Below the pieces are notes generated by a model. It saw only the letters and a program-made list of their open reading frames with translations. It made no database searches and was not told the DNA's origin. Below, in pieces: positions 25,781 through 34,274 of a stretch of 64,000 bases of DNA. This DNA is from a bacterium. Lineage in GTDB: Bacteria > Verrucomicrobiota > Verrucomicrobiia > Limisphaerales > UBA11358. The stretch is taken from positions 1 to 64,000 of the forward strand of contig JAJXXW010000035.1 in the NCBI GenBank assembly GCA_021780905.1, given 5' to 3'. The first letter of the stretch is position 1; each line of letters begins with the position of its first letter. The translations under genes were made by a program, and so were the position numbers.

Positions 25781-26164
25781 TTGAATCAAAATAACGTGCA
25801 AAGTGAATCTTCAAAACCTGTAAAAACCATTCTGGTGGTGAACGATGACGACGAAAGCAGGGTGCTGCTCAAATTTTTTCTGGATAATGTCGGCTACGCA
25901 GTGGATTTGGCTCCGAATGCGGAGGAGGGACTGTCGCGTTTTGATCGCAACCTGCATGACCTGGTGCTGACGGATAATTCAATGCCCGGAATGTCGGGAG
26001 TGGAAATGGCGCATATCATCAAAATGCGTTCACCCACCACGCCGGTCATCATGTTCACCGGCAATCCGCCGAAGGACCATTCGGCGGTGGATTTGGTCAT
26101 CGCCAAACCGGCGCATTTGATCGAGATCAAAGAGGCGGTGGAAAAATGGCTGGCACCTCAATAA
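25781..26164 (+). CDS. Orphan single-domain response regulator (receiver only)
   Basis: The 127-residue CheY-like protein has the acidic pair in ILVVNDDDESR, the phospho-acceptor Asp in LVLTDNSMPGMSG, the switch Thr in VIMFTGN and the conserved Lys in VIAKPAHL. There is no output domain, so it must act by protein contact or phosphotransfer. The start is uncertain: the frame is open from TTG 25781, but GTG 25796 would lie better relative to the TATAAT at 25776. No histidine kinase is adjacent. Confidence 0.85.
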   Translation: MNQNNVQSESSKPVKTILVVNDDDESRVLLKFFLDNVGYAVDLAPNAEEGLSRFDRNLHDLVLTDNSMPGMSGVEMAHIIKMRSPTTPVIMFTGNPPKDHSAVDLVIAKPAHLIEIKEAVEKWLAPQ

Positions 26165-26289
26165 GCACGTTCCCCGGAATTTAAACCGCGCACGCATCAA
26201 TCCCATATTGGCATCAAGGCTGCGTTCAATGTCGAACGTCTCAAAAGTGCATGAGCGACGACATCTTGTGTATAGACAGCAACCATAAA

Positions 26290-26310
26290 TTGTGTTAAAT
26301 CTTGACACAA
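26290..26310. repeat. Inverted repeat TTGTGT-N9-ACACAA
   Basis: A near-palindromic 21-bp site with outer arms TTGTGT and ACACAA. It lies 240 bp upstream of the third AraC gene and contains TTGACA (26302-26307). It could be a dimer-binding operator. Confidence 0.4.
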
Positions 26311-26436
26311 TAAAGTTGGATGGTGGAGGAAATGTTATTGATGCACATTTTGTGCTCAAATCGGTCATGCATTGAAAGCTTGAATTCCAGCATGGGCAGG
26401 ATTTACCACATATTGGCGCTTGGCTCGCATGAGTTT

Positions 26437-26464
26437 TTAACTTATCGCATTGTTTTTAAGTTAA
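26437..26464. promoter_or_regulatory. Perfect inverted repeat TTAACTTA-N12-TAAGTTAA over the promoter
   Basis: Two perfect 8-bp arms 12 bp apart; the putative -35 box (26450-26455) lies in the spacer. This is the classical position for a repressor operator controlling the regulator and exopolysaccharide genes. Confidence 0.5.
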
Positions 26465-26479
26465 GGGCACTGCTAGTTA
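26450..26479 (+). promoter_or_regulatory. Candidate promoter of the exopolysaccharide cluster
   Basis: TTGTTT (26450-26455), an 18-bp spacer and an extended -10, TGC-TAGTTA (26471-26479), about 55 bp before ATG 26534. The expected leader of around 48 bases carries GGAGGTG six bases before the start codon. Confidence 0.45.
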
Positions 26480-26533
26480 CTGGTTTGCGTTCAACAGGCC
26501 ATTGCGGTCTGGAGAATTTTCCGGAGGTGACCC

Positions 26534-27505
26534 ATGCTTGATGCAAGCCACCTCAAACTTAAGCTGGTCCGCCTCAAGCCGACGGAACAGTGGGTCAATC
26601 AGACCGACGGTATTTCGCTCATTTTCGCCCAGGCGGGCATCGGCAGCTTTGCGGCGGGGGGCGTGAACCACCGGCTGGATGCCGGCGACGTGTTGGCGTT
26701 GAACGGGGTTGGCAGCGGCAAGATTTCGGCGGATGCCAAAAGTGATTTTCTATTCCGCGGTTTTTCTCTGGGCGTGGATCAGTTTTTCCCATTGTTTGAA
26801 AGCCGTGAAATCAGTTTTTTGAATTCAGTGGTTGACCGGTTTAAGGCCGGAAAGTTTTATCCCAGAAACAGCGCGCTGGCCCAAAACTGCCAGAAATTGA
26901 TTGGGGCCGTGGAGGCGCAGTTCAATCTGGAGCACCGCAGTCAGCTGCTGCGCATTGCGGCGGCCGTGTTGACCGTGGAATTCCAGAGCGTGCAGGGCCA
27001 GCTGGGCAACCTGGGCCGGACCGGCGACCACACGCTGCGGGCGTTTGAAAAACTTTCCTCGGCGGAACTGCTCAACCTCTCGGTGGATGAACTGGCGAAA
27101 AAGTTCAATTGCAGCCGCCGGCACTTGAACCGCCTGTTCCACGACCATTTTGGCGTTTCCGTGTCCGCGTTGCGGATGGAGATGCGTTTGCTGAAGGCGG
27201 TTTCGCTGCTGCGCGACCCTGATTTAAAAGTCATCAATGTGGCCGAACAATGCGGTTTCAACCATCTGGGTTTGTTCAACACGTGCTTCAAACGCCGGTT
27301 TGGCACCAGCCCGGGCAAATGGCAGAAAGCGCAGATGAAACTGGGATCGCCACCGTCCGGCAAGACGGCCGGCGCCCATAGTTGCCCCCTCCAAAGCAAG
27401 GGCATTTGCCCGTGGACCGGCTGGTCGGAAAAAACTCCTGGCGGGGCGGGCGCGAAGGCTGGACCGAACGCGGCAACCCCGGGGATGCGGGCCAGTATTT
27501 GCTAA
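26534..27505 (+). CDS. AraC-type transcriptional regulator (third copy) heading the exopolysaccharide genes
   Basis: The 323-residue protein has a cupin-like N-terminal half (LKLVRLKPTEQWVNQTDGIS, GSFAAGGVNHRLDAGDVLAL). Its C-terminal AraC DNA-binding domain has VDELAKKFNCSRRHLNRLF, HDHFGVSVSALRMEMRLLKA, INVAEQCGFNHLGLFNTCF and KRRFGTSPGKWQKAQ. The start is fixed by a strong ribosome-binding site, the best in the window. A Gly/Ala-rich tail of 40 residues follows the DNA-binding domain. The next gene begins 12 bp after its stop, so it is most likely co-transcribed with, and the local regulator of, the polysaccharide genes. Confidence 0.88.
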   Translation: MLDASHLKLKLVRLKPTEQWVNQTDGISLIFAQAGIGSFAAGGVNHRLDAGDVLALNGVGSGKISADAKSDFLFRGFSLGVDQFFPLFESREISFLNSVVDRFKAGKFYPRNSALAQNCQKLIGAVEAQFNLEHRSQLLRIAAAVLTVEFQSVQGQLGNLGRTGDHTLRAFEKLSSAELLNLSVDELAKKFNCSRRHLNRLFHDHFGVSVSALRMEMRLLKAVSLLRDPDLKVINVAEQCGFNHLGLFNTCFKRRFGTSPGKWQKAQMKLGSPPSGKTAGAHSCPLQSKGICPWTGWSEKTPGGAGAKAGPNAATPGMRASIC

Positions 27506-27517
27506 CCAACCTATGCC

Positions 27518-28885
27518 ATGATTAATTTGAATCTCCAGGCCAGTCCGGAAGCCGCCTGTCGCCGCCAAACGCCAGTGGCTGATGCTTCCTTCAAAGAGCC
27601 GGCATACTGGCTGCCCTGGCTAGTGGCCGGCCTGGTGGCCTGGGCGACGGCGGCTCCGGCCCAGGTGGCCTTGCGCGATGCGGTCGCGAACGACACGGCG
27701 GCCACGGCGCGAAGCCTGCAGCAGCAATCGCAGGATTATACTTACAAGAACGGCGACTTCCGGCTGCTCGTGACGCCGGCGCTGAATCTCCAGTGGATTG
27801 ACAACCCGACCCTCTCGTCCTCCAACGTGGAATCAGACTTTGTCATCCAGCCGACGGTCGGCGTGCTGACCAGCTATCCCCTCTCCGAGCAGAACTTGTT
27901 GCAGTTGAATTTCACCGCCGGCTATAACGCCTATGTTCGAGAGCAATATTTGGACTCATTTTTTTTGCAGTCCGGCTCGGGGCTGTCCTTTGATATTCAC
28001 CTGAAAGACATTCTGATCAACCTTCACGACCAGTTCAGCTATGAGCAGGACTCGGCGCAAAATTCCGCGTTGGCCAACACAGGCAACTATGGCATTTTCC
28101 AGAACAGTCTCGGCCTGTCCGTGTCCGAGGATCTGACCAAGATCAATTTAAGCGCCGGCTACGACCACCAGAATGTTTTGTTCTCCGGCAGCCAGTTCAG
28201 CGGCGCCGACCATGCGACGGAAAACTTTTTTTGCCGGGGCGGGTATGTCTTTAACTCCCGGCTGACCGCCGGGCTGGAGGCCAGCGCCGCCTTTACCACC
28301 TATGACCAGACCGGCTCCACCAATGGTCTGTCCTACGGTCTCAACAATAATCAAGCTTACAGCGTGGGCGTTTACGCCACGTTCCAACCGGACGAATTCT
28401 TGCAGATCCAGCCGCGGGTCGGCTACATCATCATGCAATTTGACCAGACCAGCCAGTCGTTGAGCACGTCGGATTTGAATTCCTGGTATGCCGATTTAAA
28501 CCTGACCCACGCGATCACCAAAGCCATTAGCTACTCTCTGGATATCGGCCGCAGTGTCAGCGGCGGTGTGCAGTCGGATGTCGTCCAAACTTATTATGTC
28601 ACACCTGGCGCGACCTGGAACTTCCGGAAAGACTGGACCGTGCAAGTCTCGCTGTCCTACAACTACGGCCAGCAGGGCACCGGGAGCACGTTGCTGGCCC
28701 CTAACAGCAATCTGGTTTCCGAGGATTTTACCTGGTATACCGGAACCCTGGGTTTCAGTCATGCCATCACCAGCCGGCTGAATGTCAGCTTCGACTATCG
28801 GTTTACCGAGCGTTCCTCCACCGCTCAATTGCGGGGATACACCCAGAACGAACTGGACTTGCAACTGACCTATCATCCCAAATGA
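27518..28885 (+). CDS. Outer-membrane beta-barrel protein of the exopolysaccharide cluster
   Basis: The 455-residue protein has an N-terminal signal with an unusually long cytoplasmic lead (hydrophobic core about residues 32-48, ending AAPAQ). It continues with alternating beta strands (FRLLVTPALNLQWIDNPTL, LQLNFTAGYNAYVREQYLD, LNVSFDYRFTERSSTAQL) and ends near LDLQLTYHPK. Size and position before the wza-like gene resemble EpsL/OMP-type barrels of exopolysaccharide loci, which may serve as an outer-membrane secretion pore. The stop overlaps the next start (ATGA). Confidence 0.75.
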   Translation: MINLNLQASPEAACRRQTPVADASFKEPAYWLPWLVAGLVAWATAAPAQVALRDAVANDTAATARSLQQQSQDYTYKNGDFRLLVTPALNLQWIDNPTLSSSNVESDFVIQPTVGVLTSYPLSEQNLLQLNFTAGYNAYVREQYLDSFFLQSGSGLSFDIHLKDILINLHDQFSYEQDSAQNSALANTGNYGIFQNSLGLSVSEDLTKINLSAGYDHQNVLFSGSQFSGADHATENFFCRGGYVFNSRLTAGLEASAAFTTYDQTGSTNGLSYGLNNNQAYSVGVYATFQPDEFLQIQPRVGYIIMQFDQTSQSLSTSDLNSWYADLNLTHAITKAISYSLDIGRSVSGGVQSDVVQTYYVTPGATWNFRKDWTVQVSLSYNYGQQGTGSTLLAPNSNLVSEDFTWYTGTLGFSHAITSRLNVSFDYRFTERSSTAQLRGYTQNELDLQLTYHPK

Positions 28886-29685
28886 AGCCTGAAATTTCAA
28901 AATCGGAGATTATGCCGCCCGCGAAATTGGGCCGGGTAATTTCCGGCTGCGGTGGCCGGCCAGTCGGACGACATGGCCGCCGGCTGGTGCTGGCGTTGTG
29001 CCTCACCGGTTGGACGATTCCAGCCTGGTCGTCAGGAAGCCAGACGTTGGCTGCCACCAATGGGGCGTCGTCCAGCCCCGCCACCAATGGAACGGCCCTG
29101 GGCAGTGGAACGAACAACTTGGCGGACGACAACCTGGCGATTGACCAGATGAACCGGCTCGATGACAAATACAAACTGGCCATAGGCGATCGGTTGAGTT
29201 TCCGTATCACGGAAGACGAGGACGATCCCAAGACCATTTTGGTCACGGATTCCGGGGAGATCGACGTGCCTTACATCGGGCGTTTTTCCGCCGTGGGCAA
29301 GACGTGCCGTGAACTGGCCTGGCAGTTGAAAGGGGAACTGGAAAAAAATTATTACTATCGCGCCACGGTCATCATCTCGGTGGATGCGGTCATCACCCGA
29401 GGCACGGTTTATCTGGTCGGGCCGGTGCATGCGCCCGGGCCGCTGGAAATTCCCCGCGACGAAACCCTGACGTTGAGCAAGGCCATCATGCGGGCGGGCG
29501 GGTTCACCGACCTGGCCGACCAGAAGCAGGTCCGGGTCACGCGCGAAGGCAAGGACGGGGCCAAGGACCGGCAGACTTTTATCATCAATGTTGCCGACAT
29601 CTTAAACCGGGGGATCGCCGACAAGGACATGGTGCTGCTGCCGGGGGATGTAATCTATATACCGGAACGGCTGTTGCGCTTCTGA
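28882..29685 (+). CDS. Wza-like polysaccharide export lipoprotein/secretin-like protein
   Basis: The 267-residue protein has a signal-like N-terminus (hydrophobic core at about 34-49). A polysaccharide-export domain follows (YKLAIGDRLSFRITEDEDD, VTDSGEIDVPYIGRFSAVGK), then one SLBB-type domain (VYLVGPVHAPGPLEIPRDET, LSKAIMRAGGFTDLADQKQV). It ends with LLPGDVIYIPERLLRF, a usual terminal motif. It forms the periplasmic and outer-membrane channel for polysaccharide. No lipobox cysteine is clear. It is shorter than E. coli Wza (about 380) and lacks the second SLBB domain, which is common in GumB-like exporters. Confidence 0.88.
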   Translation: MKPEISKSEIMPPAKLGRVISGCGGRPVGRHGRRLVLALCLTGWTIPAWSSGSQTLAATNGASSSPATNGTALGSGTNNLADDNLAIDQMNRLDDKYKLAIGDRLSFRITEDEDDPKTILVTDSGEIDVPYIGRFSAVGKTCRELAWQLKGELEKNYYYRATVIISVDAVITRGTVYLVGPVHAPGPLEIPRDETLTLSKAIMRAGGFTDLADQKQVRVTREGKDGAKDRQTFIINVADILNRGIADKDMVLLPGDVIYIPERLLRF

Positions 29686-29689
29686 AGTT

Positions 29690-31840
29690 ATGAATTATTT
29701 ACCACCTGCCGCGCCCGAAGCGTCGGAGTATCCGTTGGGCTATCCGATGGACAGCCAGCCCAAGAAGACGACCGTCGGGGTGCGTGTGCAAAAGTTTTTT
29801 TGGGCCCTCCGCAAATTTTGGTGGGTGCCATTGTTGACCTTGGTGATCTGCATTGGCGCGTGTCTCATCCAATTCATGAACACCCCGCCGATGTTCGCCT
29901 CCTATGCGCGGTTGTGGGAGACGGAAAAGTTCAACTTGCCGGGCGGCGCGGCCTTTATTGACGATCCCGATACTTATTTTGGCACCTTGAAAGAAGTGTT
30001 GCGGAGCGACTCGTTGAAGCATAACGCGCTGCAACTGATGCGCCTCGCCAGCCCCAACGTCCCGACGACCGATCTGGAAGGCAAGGAATTTGACGTGCAG
30101 ATCAATGTCGTGCAGGCCAACAAGAGCGCGGTGTTTCTGGTCGAAGCCGACAGTCCCAATCCGGCCTTCACCCCCGCCTATCTCAACGCCTTGATGGCGG
30201 CCTATCGCGAATACAAGCGCACGATCCGCAAGGAGGTTTCCGGCGACACCCTGGCCTCCATCGCGGGTCAGGTCAAGCGGTTGGAGGGGGATCTCAAGGC
30301 GAGTCAGGACGCATTGGCCGAAGCGGAAATGACAAACAACTACGTCGTGCTGCAACAGGAGAACCAGATCGCGGGCGATTATCTGGCCCGGTTGAAAACC
30401 CAATTGGCGGATTGTCAGCTGCAAATCCGGCTTCTGGAGGCCGTGGGCCAGAAAAAAACGGACTACTCCAAGGGCGGCACCAACGATGTCGTCTCGCTGG
30501 TGGCCTCATTGCATGAGTCCAGCATCGGGTCGCCCGCGCCCACCGAGAGCGACCTCGCCCAGCGCGAAATTCAGATGCTCAAGCTGCAACGCGAGCGGTT
30601 GAGCAAATATCTCAGGCCCGCCCACCCGAGGATTGTGAAACTGGATGAGGACATCGCGCACAGTCAGCATCTATTGGAAACTTATCACCAGCAGACCGAA
30701 CAGCAACTGGCCTCGGACCGGCAGGCCTATCAACTCCGGATCGCGGGGCTGAATAACTCCATCAAGGAATGGGAGGACAAGGTGTCCAAAGACAACGTCC
30801 TCATCGCGGGCATCGGCCGGCTCCGGATGAAAGTGGCGCGCGATCAGGCCTACTATGACCGCCTGTCCGAGCTGTTGCAAACCGTGGACATCAGCCGCAA
30901 CATTGATCAGGAAACCCTCGAGGTGCTCGAGCCGGCTTCCACGGCAACGCGGTCCTGGAAATCTTTCAAAACCAATCTGCTTCAAAGCGCCTTTGGCGGT
31001 TTGGGGCTGGGCTTGGGACTGATCTTTTTAATCTCGCTGCGCGATGACCGAATTACCTCCCTGGTGGAGGTCAGTGAGAATATTTCGGACAACGTCGTCG
31101 GTCAGGTGCCAGATATCCGGCGGCTCAAATCCAAGTCACCGCTGATGATCTTGGAAAAGAACGATGACCGGCACATGTATATCGAGTCCTTTCGCAGCCT
31201 CCGGTCGGCGCTATTTTATCTCTCCAAGGAGCCGGAGCCGCCCAAGCTAATCCTGATCACCAGCGGCGTGCCCAACGAAGGCAAGTCCACCATTTCCGCC
31301 AACCTGGCGCGTGTCCTCGCTCTGGGCGGCTCTCGGGTGCTGCTGGTGGACGGCGATTTGCGCAAGGGCCATCTGCATGACCTGATGGGATTGCGGGCCA
31401 AGCCGGGGCTGACCGAACTTTTGCTCCGGCCGGATGAATTCGACCGGATTGTGCAAACCAATTCCTTTGAAAATCTTTCCTTCATTGCCTGCGGCACCCT
31501 GACCCAAAATTCCGCCGAATTGTTCTTGGGCAGCGCCTTCAACGATCTGCTGGCCCGGGTGCGGGAGCAATATGATTATGTGATCATTGACAGCAGCCCG
31601 GTGTTTGCGACGGACGACGCCGCCACCATCGCGCCCAAGGTGGACGGCACCTTGTTTGTCGTGCGGAGTCATTTTTCGCGGAGCGGGATGATCAAGGCGG
31701 CGCTGGAAATGCTCTACCGCCGGCAAGCCAAGGTGCTGGGGCTGGTGATCAACCGCGTGGATTCCGCCAACCGCTCCTACTATTATTACAAATACGATAG
31801 TTACTATTCTCCCGCGGCGGATACACCCGCCCAGGAATGA
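29690..31840 (+). CDS. Wzc-like polysaccharide co-polymerase with tyrosine-kinase domain
   Basis: The 716-residue protein has an N-terminal Wzz/GumC-like membrane part (helix about residues 41-60; PLLTLVICIGACLIQFMN). Long periplasmic coiled coils and a second helix (about 430-450; FGGLGLGLGLIFLISL) follow. The C-terminal BY-kinase has Walker A GVPNEGKSTISANL (about 525), Walker A' VLLVDGDLRKGH (about 550) and Walker B-like YDYVIIDSSPVFATDDA. A cluster of seven tyrosines near the C-terminus (SYYYYKYDSYYS) is the autophosphorylation tail. It controls chain length and couples to the Wza-like exporter encoded upstream. Confidence 0.92.
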   Translation: MNYLPPAAPEASEYPLGYPMDSQPKKTTVGVRVQKFFWALRKFWWVPLLTLVICIGACLIQFMNTPPMFASYARLWETEKFNLPGGAAFIDDPDTYFGTLKEVLRSDSLKHNALQLMRLASPNVPTTDLEGKEFDVQINVVQANKSAVFLVEADSPNPAFTPAYLNALMAAYREYKRTIRKEVSGDTLASIAGQVKRLEGDLKASQDALAEAEMTNNYVVLQQENQIAGDYLARLKTQLADCQLQIRLLEAVGQKKTDYSKGGTNDVVSLVASLHESSIGSPAPTESDLAQREIQMLKLQRERLSKYLRPAHPRIVKLDEDIAHSQHLLETYHQQTEQQLASDRQAYQLRIAGLNNSIKEWEDKVSKDNVLIAGIGRLRMKVARDQAYYDRLSELLQTVDISRNIDQETLEVLEPASTATRSWKSFKTNLLQSAFGGLGLGLGLIFLISLRDDRITSLVEVSENISDNVVGQVPDIRRLKSKSPLMILEKNDDRHMYIESFRSLRSALFYLSKEPEPPKLILITSGVPNEGKSTISANLARVLALGGSRVLLVDGDLRKGHLHDLMGLRAKPGLTELLLRPDEFDRIVQTNSFENLSFIACGTLTQNSAELFLGSAFNDLLARVREQYDYVIIDSSPVFATDDAATIAPKVDGTLFVVRSHFSRSGMIKAALEMLYRRQAKVLGLVINRVDSANRSYYYYKYDSYYSPAADTPAQE

Positions 31841-32104
31841 AACACGGTCGCCGGCCCAGTGCGGTCAAATCCCAGGCGGTTCCAACGGCGTCGCTGTTAG
31901 GGGTGGATGGAGTGGCCGCGCGGAAGCTTGAAGTGGCGGACCGCAGCAAAATGAAAACCGGTGAAAATGAACGGATATTCGCAAAGCCGCACGGCGCTGC
32001 GAATTGACCGGCACGAAGTGTCGCCTGAATTTTTCGTTGGGACCGGTTTTGAAAAATGATTTCGCGCGCCGTCCCTTTCATTCTTGCAGCTTGGAAAACA
32101 CATC
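31841..32104. other. 264-bp intergenic region within the cluster
   Basis: No gene is seen. TTGACC at 32004-32009 with an A+T-rich stretch 18 bp on (AATTTT) might be an internal promoter for the ABC-exporter genes, but the -10 is poor. Confidence 0.3.
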
Positions 32105-33004
32105 ATGTCTGAACCCCAACCACAAACCCCGGCACCCGGCACCACCGGCGAGGCTGCCGACTGGTCTTTGGTCCTGCGGCCGCAAACCGGCTGGCTGGAA
32201 CTGCACCTGTCTGACCTGTGGCGTTACCGCGACCTGACGATGCTCTTCGTCTGGCGCGATTTTGTGTCGCAATACAAACAGACCATCCTGGGTCCGCTCT
32301 GGAATATTATCCAGCCCTTGTTCACCACGCTGCTGTTCACCTTGATTTTTGGCCATGTGGCCAGGCTTTCGACCGACGGCCTGCCGCCGATGTTATTCTA
32401 CATGGCGGGCATCACCTGCTGGAATTATTTCGCCGAATGCCTGAACCGGTCCTCCGGAACGTTCATTCAGAATGCCGGCATATTTGGCAAAGTCTATTTC
32501 CCGCGGCTCTGTGTGCCGGTTTCGATTGTGATTTCCAATATCATTAAATTTGCCATCCAGTTCGCCTTGTTTCTGGCGTTCATGGTCTTTTTTTATGCCA
32601 AGGGCGAGCAATTCCATCCGAACAAGCTTGTCCTGCTTACGCCAGTGCTGCTGCTCATTATGGCGGCGCTGGGGCTGGGCGCGGGCATCATCGTCTCCTC
32701 GCTCACAATCCGCTACCGTGACTTGCAGGTGCTGGTGACTTTTGGCGTGCAGTTGTTGATGTATGCCACACCGGTGTTTCTGCCCCTTTCGGGATTCCCA
32801 GAAAAATACCGCTGGCTGGTGTTGGCCAACCCGATGTCGGCACTGATAGATACGTTTCGCTATGCCTTCCTTGGATCGGGCACGGGTGCCAGCACATTTG
32901 CCTGGACCAATCTGGCTTACAGCGCGGGCGCCACGGCGGTCATTCTGACCATCGGCATCCTTCTGTTCAACCGGGTGGAGCGCACCTTCATGGACACGGT
33001 CTGA
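32105..33004 (+). CDS. ABC-2 type polysaccharide exporter permease (Wzm-like)
   Basis: The 299-residue protein has six predicted membrane helices (for example PLWNIIQPLFTTLLFTLIF, ISNIIKFAIQFALFLAFMVF, LLTPVLLLIMAALGLGAGII). It carries the ABC-2 signature region VWRDFVSQYKQTILGPLWN near residue 50. With the ATPase encoded next, it would export lipid-linked polysaccharide across the inner membrane. ATG 32105 is preferred over the upstream in-frame start at 32084. The ATPase gene begins 36 bp after its stop. Confidence 0.9.
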   Translation: MSEPQPQTPAPGTTGEAADWSLVLRPQTGWLELHLSDLWRYRDLTMLFVWRDFVSQYKQTILGPLWNIIQPLFTTLLFTLIFGHVARLSTDGLPPMLFYMAGITCWNYFAECLNRSSGTFIQNAGIFGKVYFPRLCVPVSIVISNIIKFAIQFALFLAFMVFFYAKGEQFHPNKLVLLTPVLLLIMAALGLGAGIIVSSLTIRYRDLQVLVTFGVQLLMYATPVFLPLSGFPEKYRWLVLANPMSALIDTFRYAFLGSGTGASTFAWTNLAYSAGATAVILTIGILLFNRVERTFMDTV

Positions 33005-33040
33005 AGAAAATATCCGCCGCATTTCAATTTAAATTTTCCG

Positions 33041-34273
33041 ATGAGCGCCGTCATCCAAGTTGAGAAATTGAGCAAGTGTTACCGGTTGGGCACCCTGGGC
33101 GGCGGCACCTTGCGGGCGGATGTGTCCCGCTGGCTGGCGAAGCTGCGGGGCAGGCCCGATCCCAATCTCCCGATCGGTCAGGAACATCATGCGCGGCTCC
33201 TGGGCCAGGAGTTTTGGGCGTTGCAGGACGTGAGCTTTGAGGTCAGGCAAGGCGAAATCCTCGGCATCATCGGCCGGAACGGTGCCGGCAAGAGCACGCT
33301 CCTGAAAATTCTCTCACGCGTGACCGCGCCCACCAGCGGCGAGGTCCGGGTGAAAGGCCGGATCGCCTCGCTGCTGGAGGTGGGCACGGGGTTTCATCCC
33401 GAATTGACCGGCCGTGAAAATATTTTTCTCAACGGCGCGATTCTGGGCATGACCAAGGCGGAAATTAAACGGAAGTTTGACGAGATCGTGGAGTTTTCGG
33501 GCGTGGCGCAATTTCTGGACACGCCGGTTAAACGCTACAGCAGCGGGATGTATGTGCGGCTGGCGTTTGCCGTGGCGGCACACTTGGAGCCGGAGATCCT
33601 GATTGTGGACGAGGTGCTGGCGGTGGGCGACGCGGAGTTCCAGAAAAAATGCCTCGGCAAAATGCAGGATGCCGCCAAAGGCGGGCGCACCGTCCTGTTT
33701 GTCAGCCACAATCTGGCAGCGGTCCGCCAGCTCTGCAGCGATGGGATCATTCTTTCTGCGGGCGGGCTGCTGTATGCGGGAACCAGCGAGGCGGCGGTTC
33801 AATTTTACCTGAACTCCCTGCCGACGACACGCCCCGCCAAAAATAAACCGGCGGGCACCGGATTTGGCGATGTGTTCATAGTGGATCCAGTTGGCAAGGC
33901 GGTTGAGTCCGTTGCCGCCGGTCAAAAGGCCTTTGTCCGGCTGCATTTCCAAAATGATTCTCCGCACCGATTGCAGGCGGGATTTACGATTTACAACCAG
34001 ATGGACACGCCGCTGATTTCCAGCGCCGGCAACGACAGCCAGGTGAAAATTGAGCCGGGCCGGCACGTTTTTCAGGTGCGCCTGCCCACCGAACTGCTGG
34101 CGGCCGGCCACTATCGGATTGAGGGGGCCGTTTGGGATGCGCATGAGGTATATCACCAAGAGGACTGTCTGTGTGAATTTGAAGTGATCCCCACGTCCGG
34201 GCATGAAGCGACCGGAAATAGTTATCGCAGCCAGATTGTCCTCCGTGAATTGTGGCAACCCGGCAATCTTTGA
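33041..34273 (+). CDS. ABC polysaccharide exporter ATPase with C-terminal sugar-binding domain (Wzt-like)
   Basis: The 410-residue protein has Walker A GIIGRNGAGKSTLLKIL (about 75-90) and a signature with the SSGM variant typical of Wzt (KRYSSGMYVRLAFAVAAHL). Walker B is ILIVDEVLAVGD, and the His switch is VLFVSHNLAAV. A C-terminal domain of about 145 residues follows (AFVRLHFQNDSPHRLQAGF, GRHVFQVRLPTELLAAGHYR), as in Wzt proteins that recognise the modified end of the polymer. That end modification may come from the methyl- or acyltransferases encoded in this cluster; this is inference. Confidence 0.92.
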   Translation: MSAVIQVEKLSKCYRLGTLGGGTLRADVSRWLAKLRGRPDPNLPIGQEHHARLLGQEFWALQDVSFEVRQGEILGIIGRNGAGKSTLLKILSRVTAPTSGEVRVKGRIASLLEVGTGFHPELTGRENIFLNGAILGMTKAEIKRKFDEIVEFSGVAQFLDTPVKRYSSGMYVRLAFAVAAHLEPEILIVDEVLAVGDAEFQKKCLGKMQDAAKGGRTVLFVSHNLAAVRQLCSDGIILSAGGLLYAGTSEAAVQFYLNSLPTTRPAKNKPAGTGFGDVFIVDPVGKAVESVAAGQKAFVRLHFQNDSPHRLQAGFTIYNQMDTPLISSAGNDSQVKIEPGRHVFQVRLPTELLAAGHYRIEGAVWDAHEVYHQEDCLCEFEVIPTSGHEATGNSYRSQIVLRELWQPGNL

Positions 34274-34274
34274 C

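Larger units (their letters stand above)
26165..26533. other. 369-bp intergenic region before the exopolysaccharide cluster
   Basis: No gene is seen; an open frame ending at 26541 lacks a ribosome-binding site. The region contains two inverted repeats and an extended -10 promoter, each listed separately, and a strong ribosome-binding site (GGAGGTG at 26522-26528) for the next gene. It is A+T-rich compared with neighbouring genes. Confidence 0.5.
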
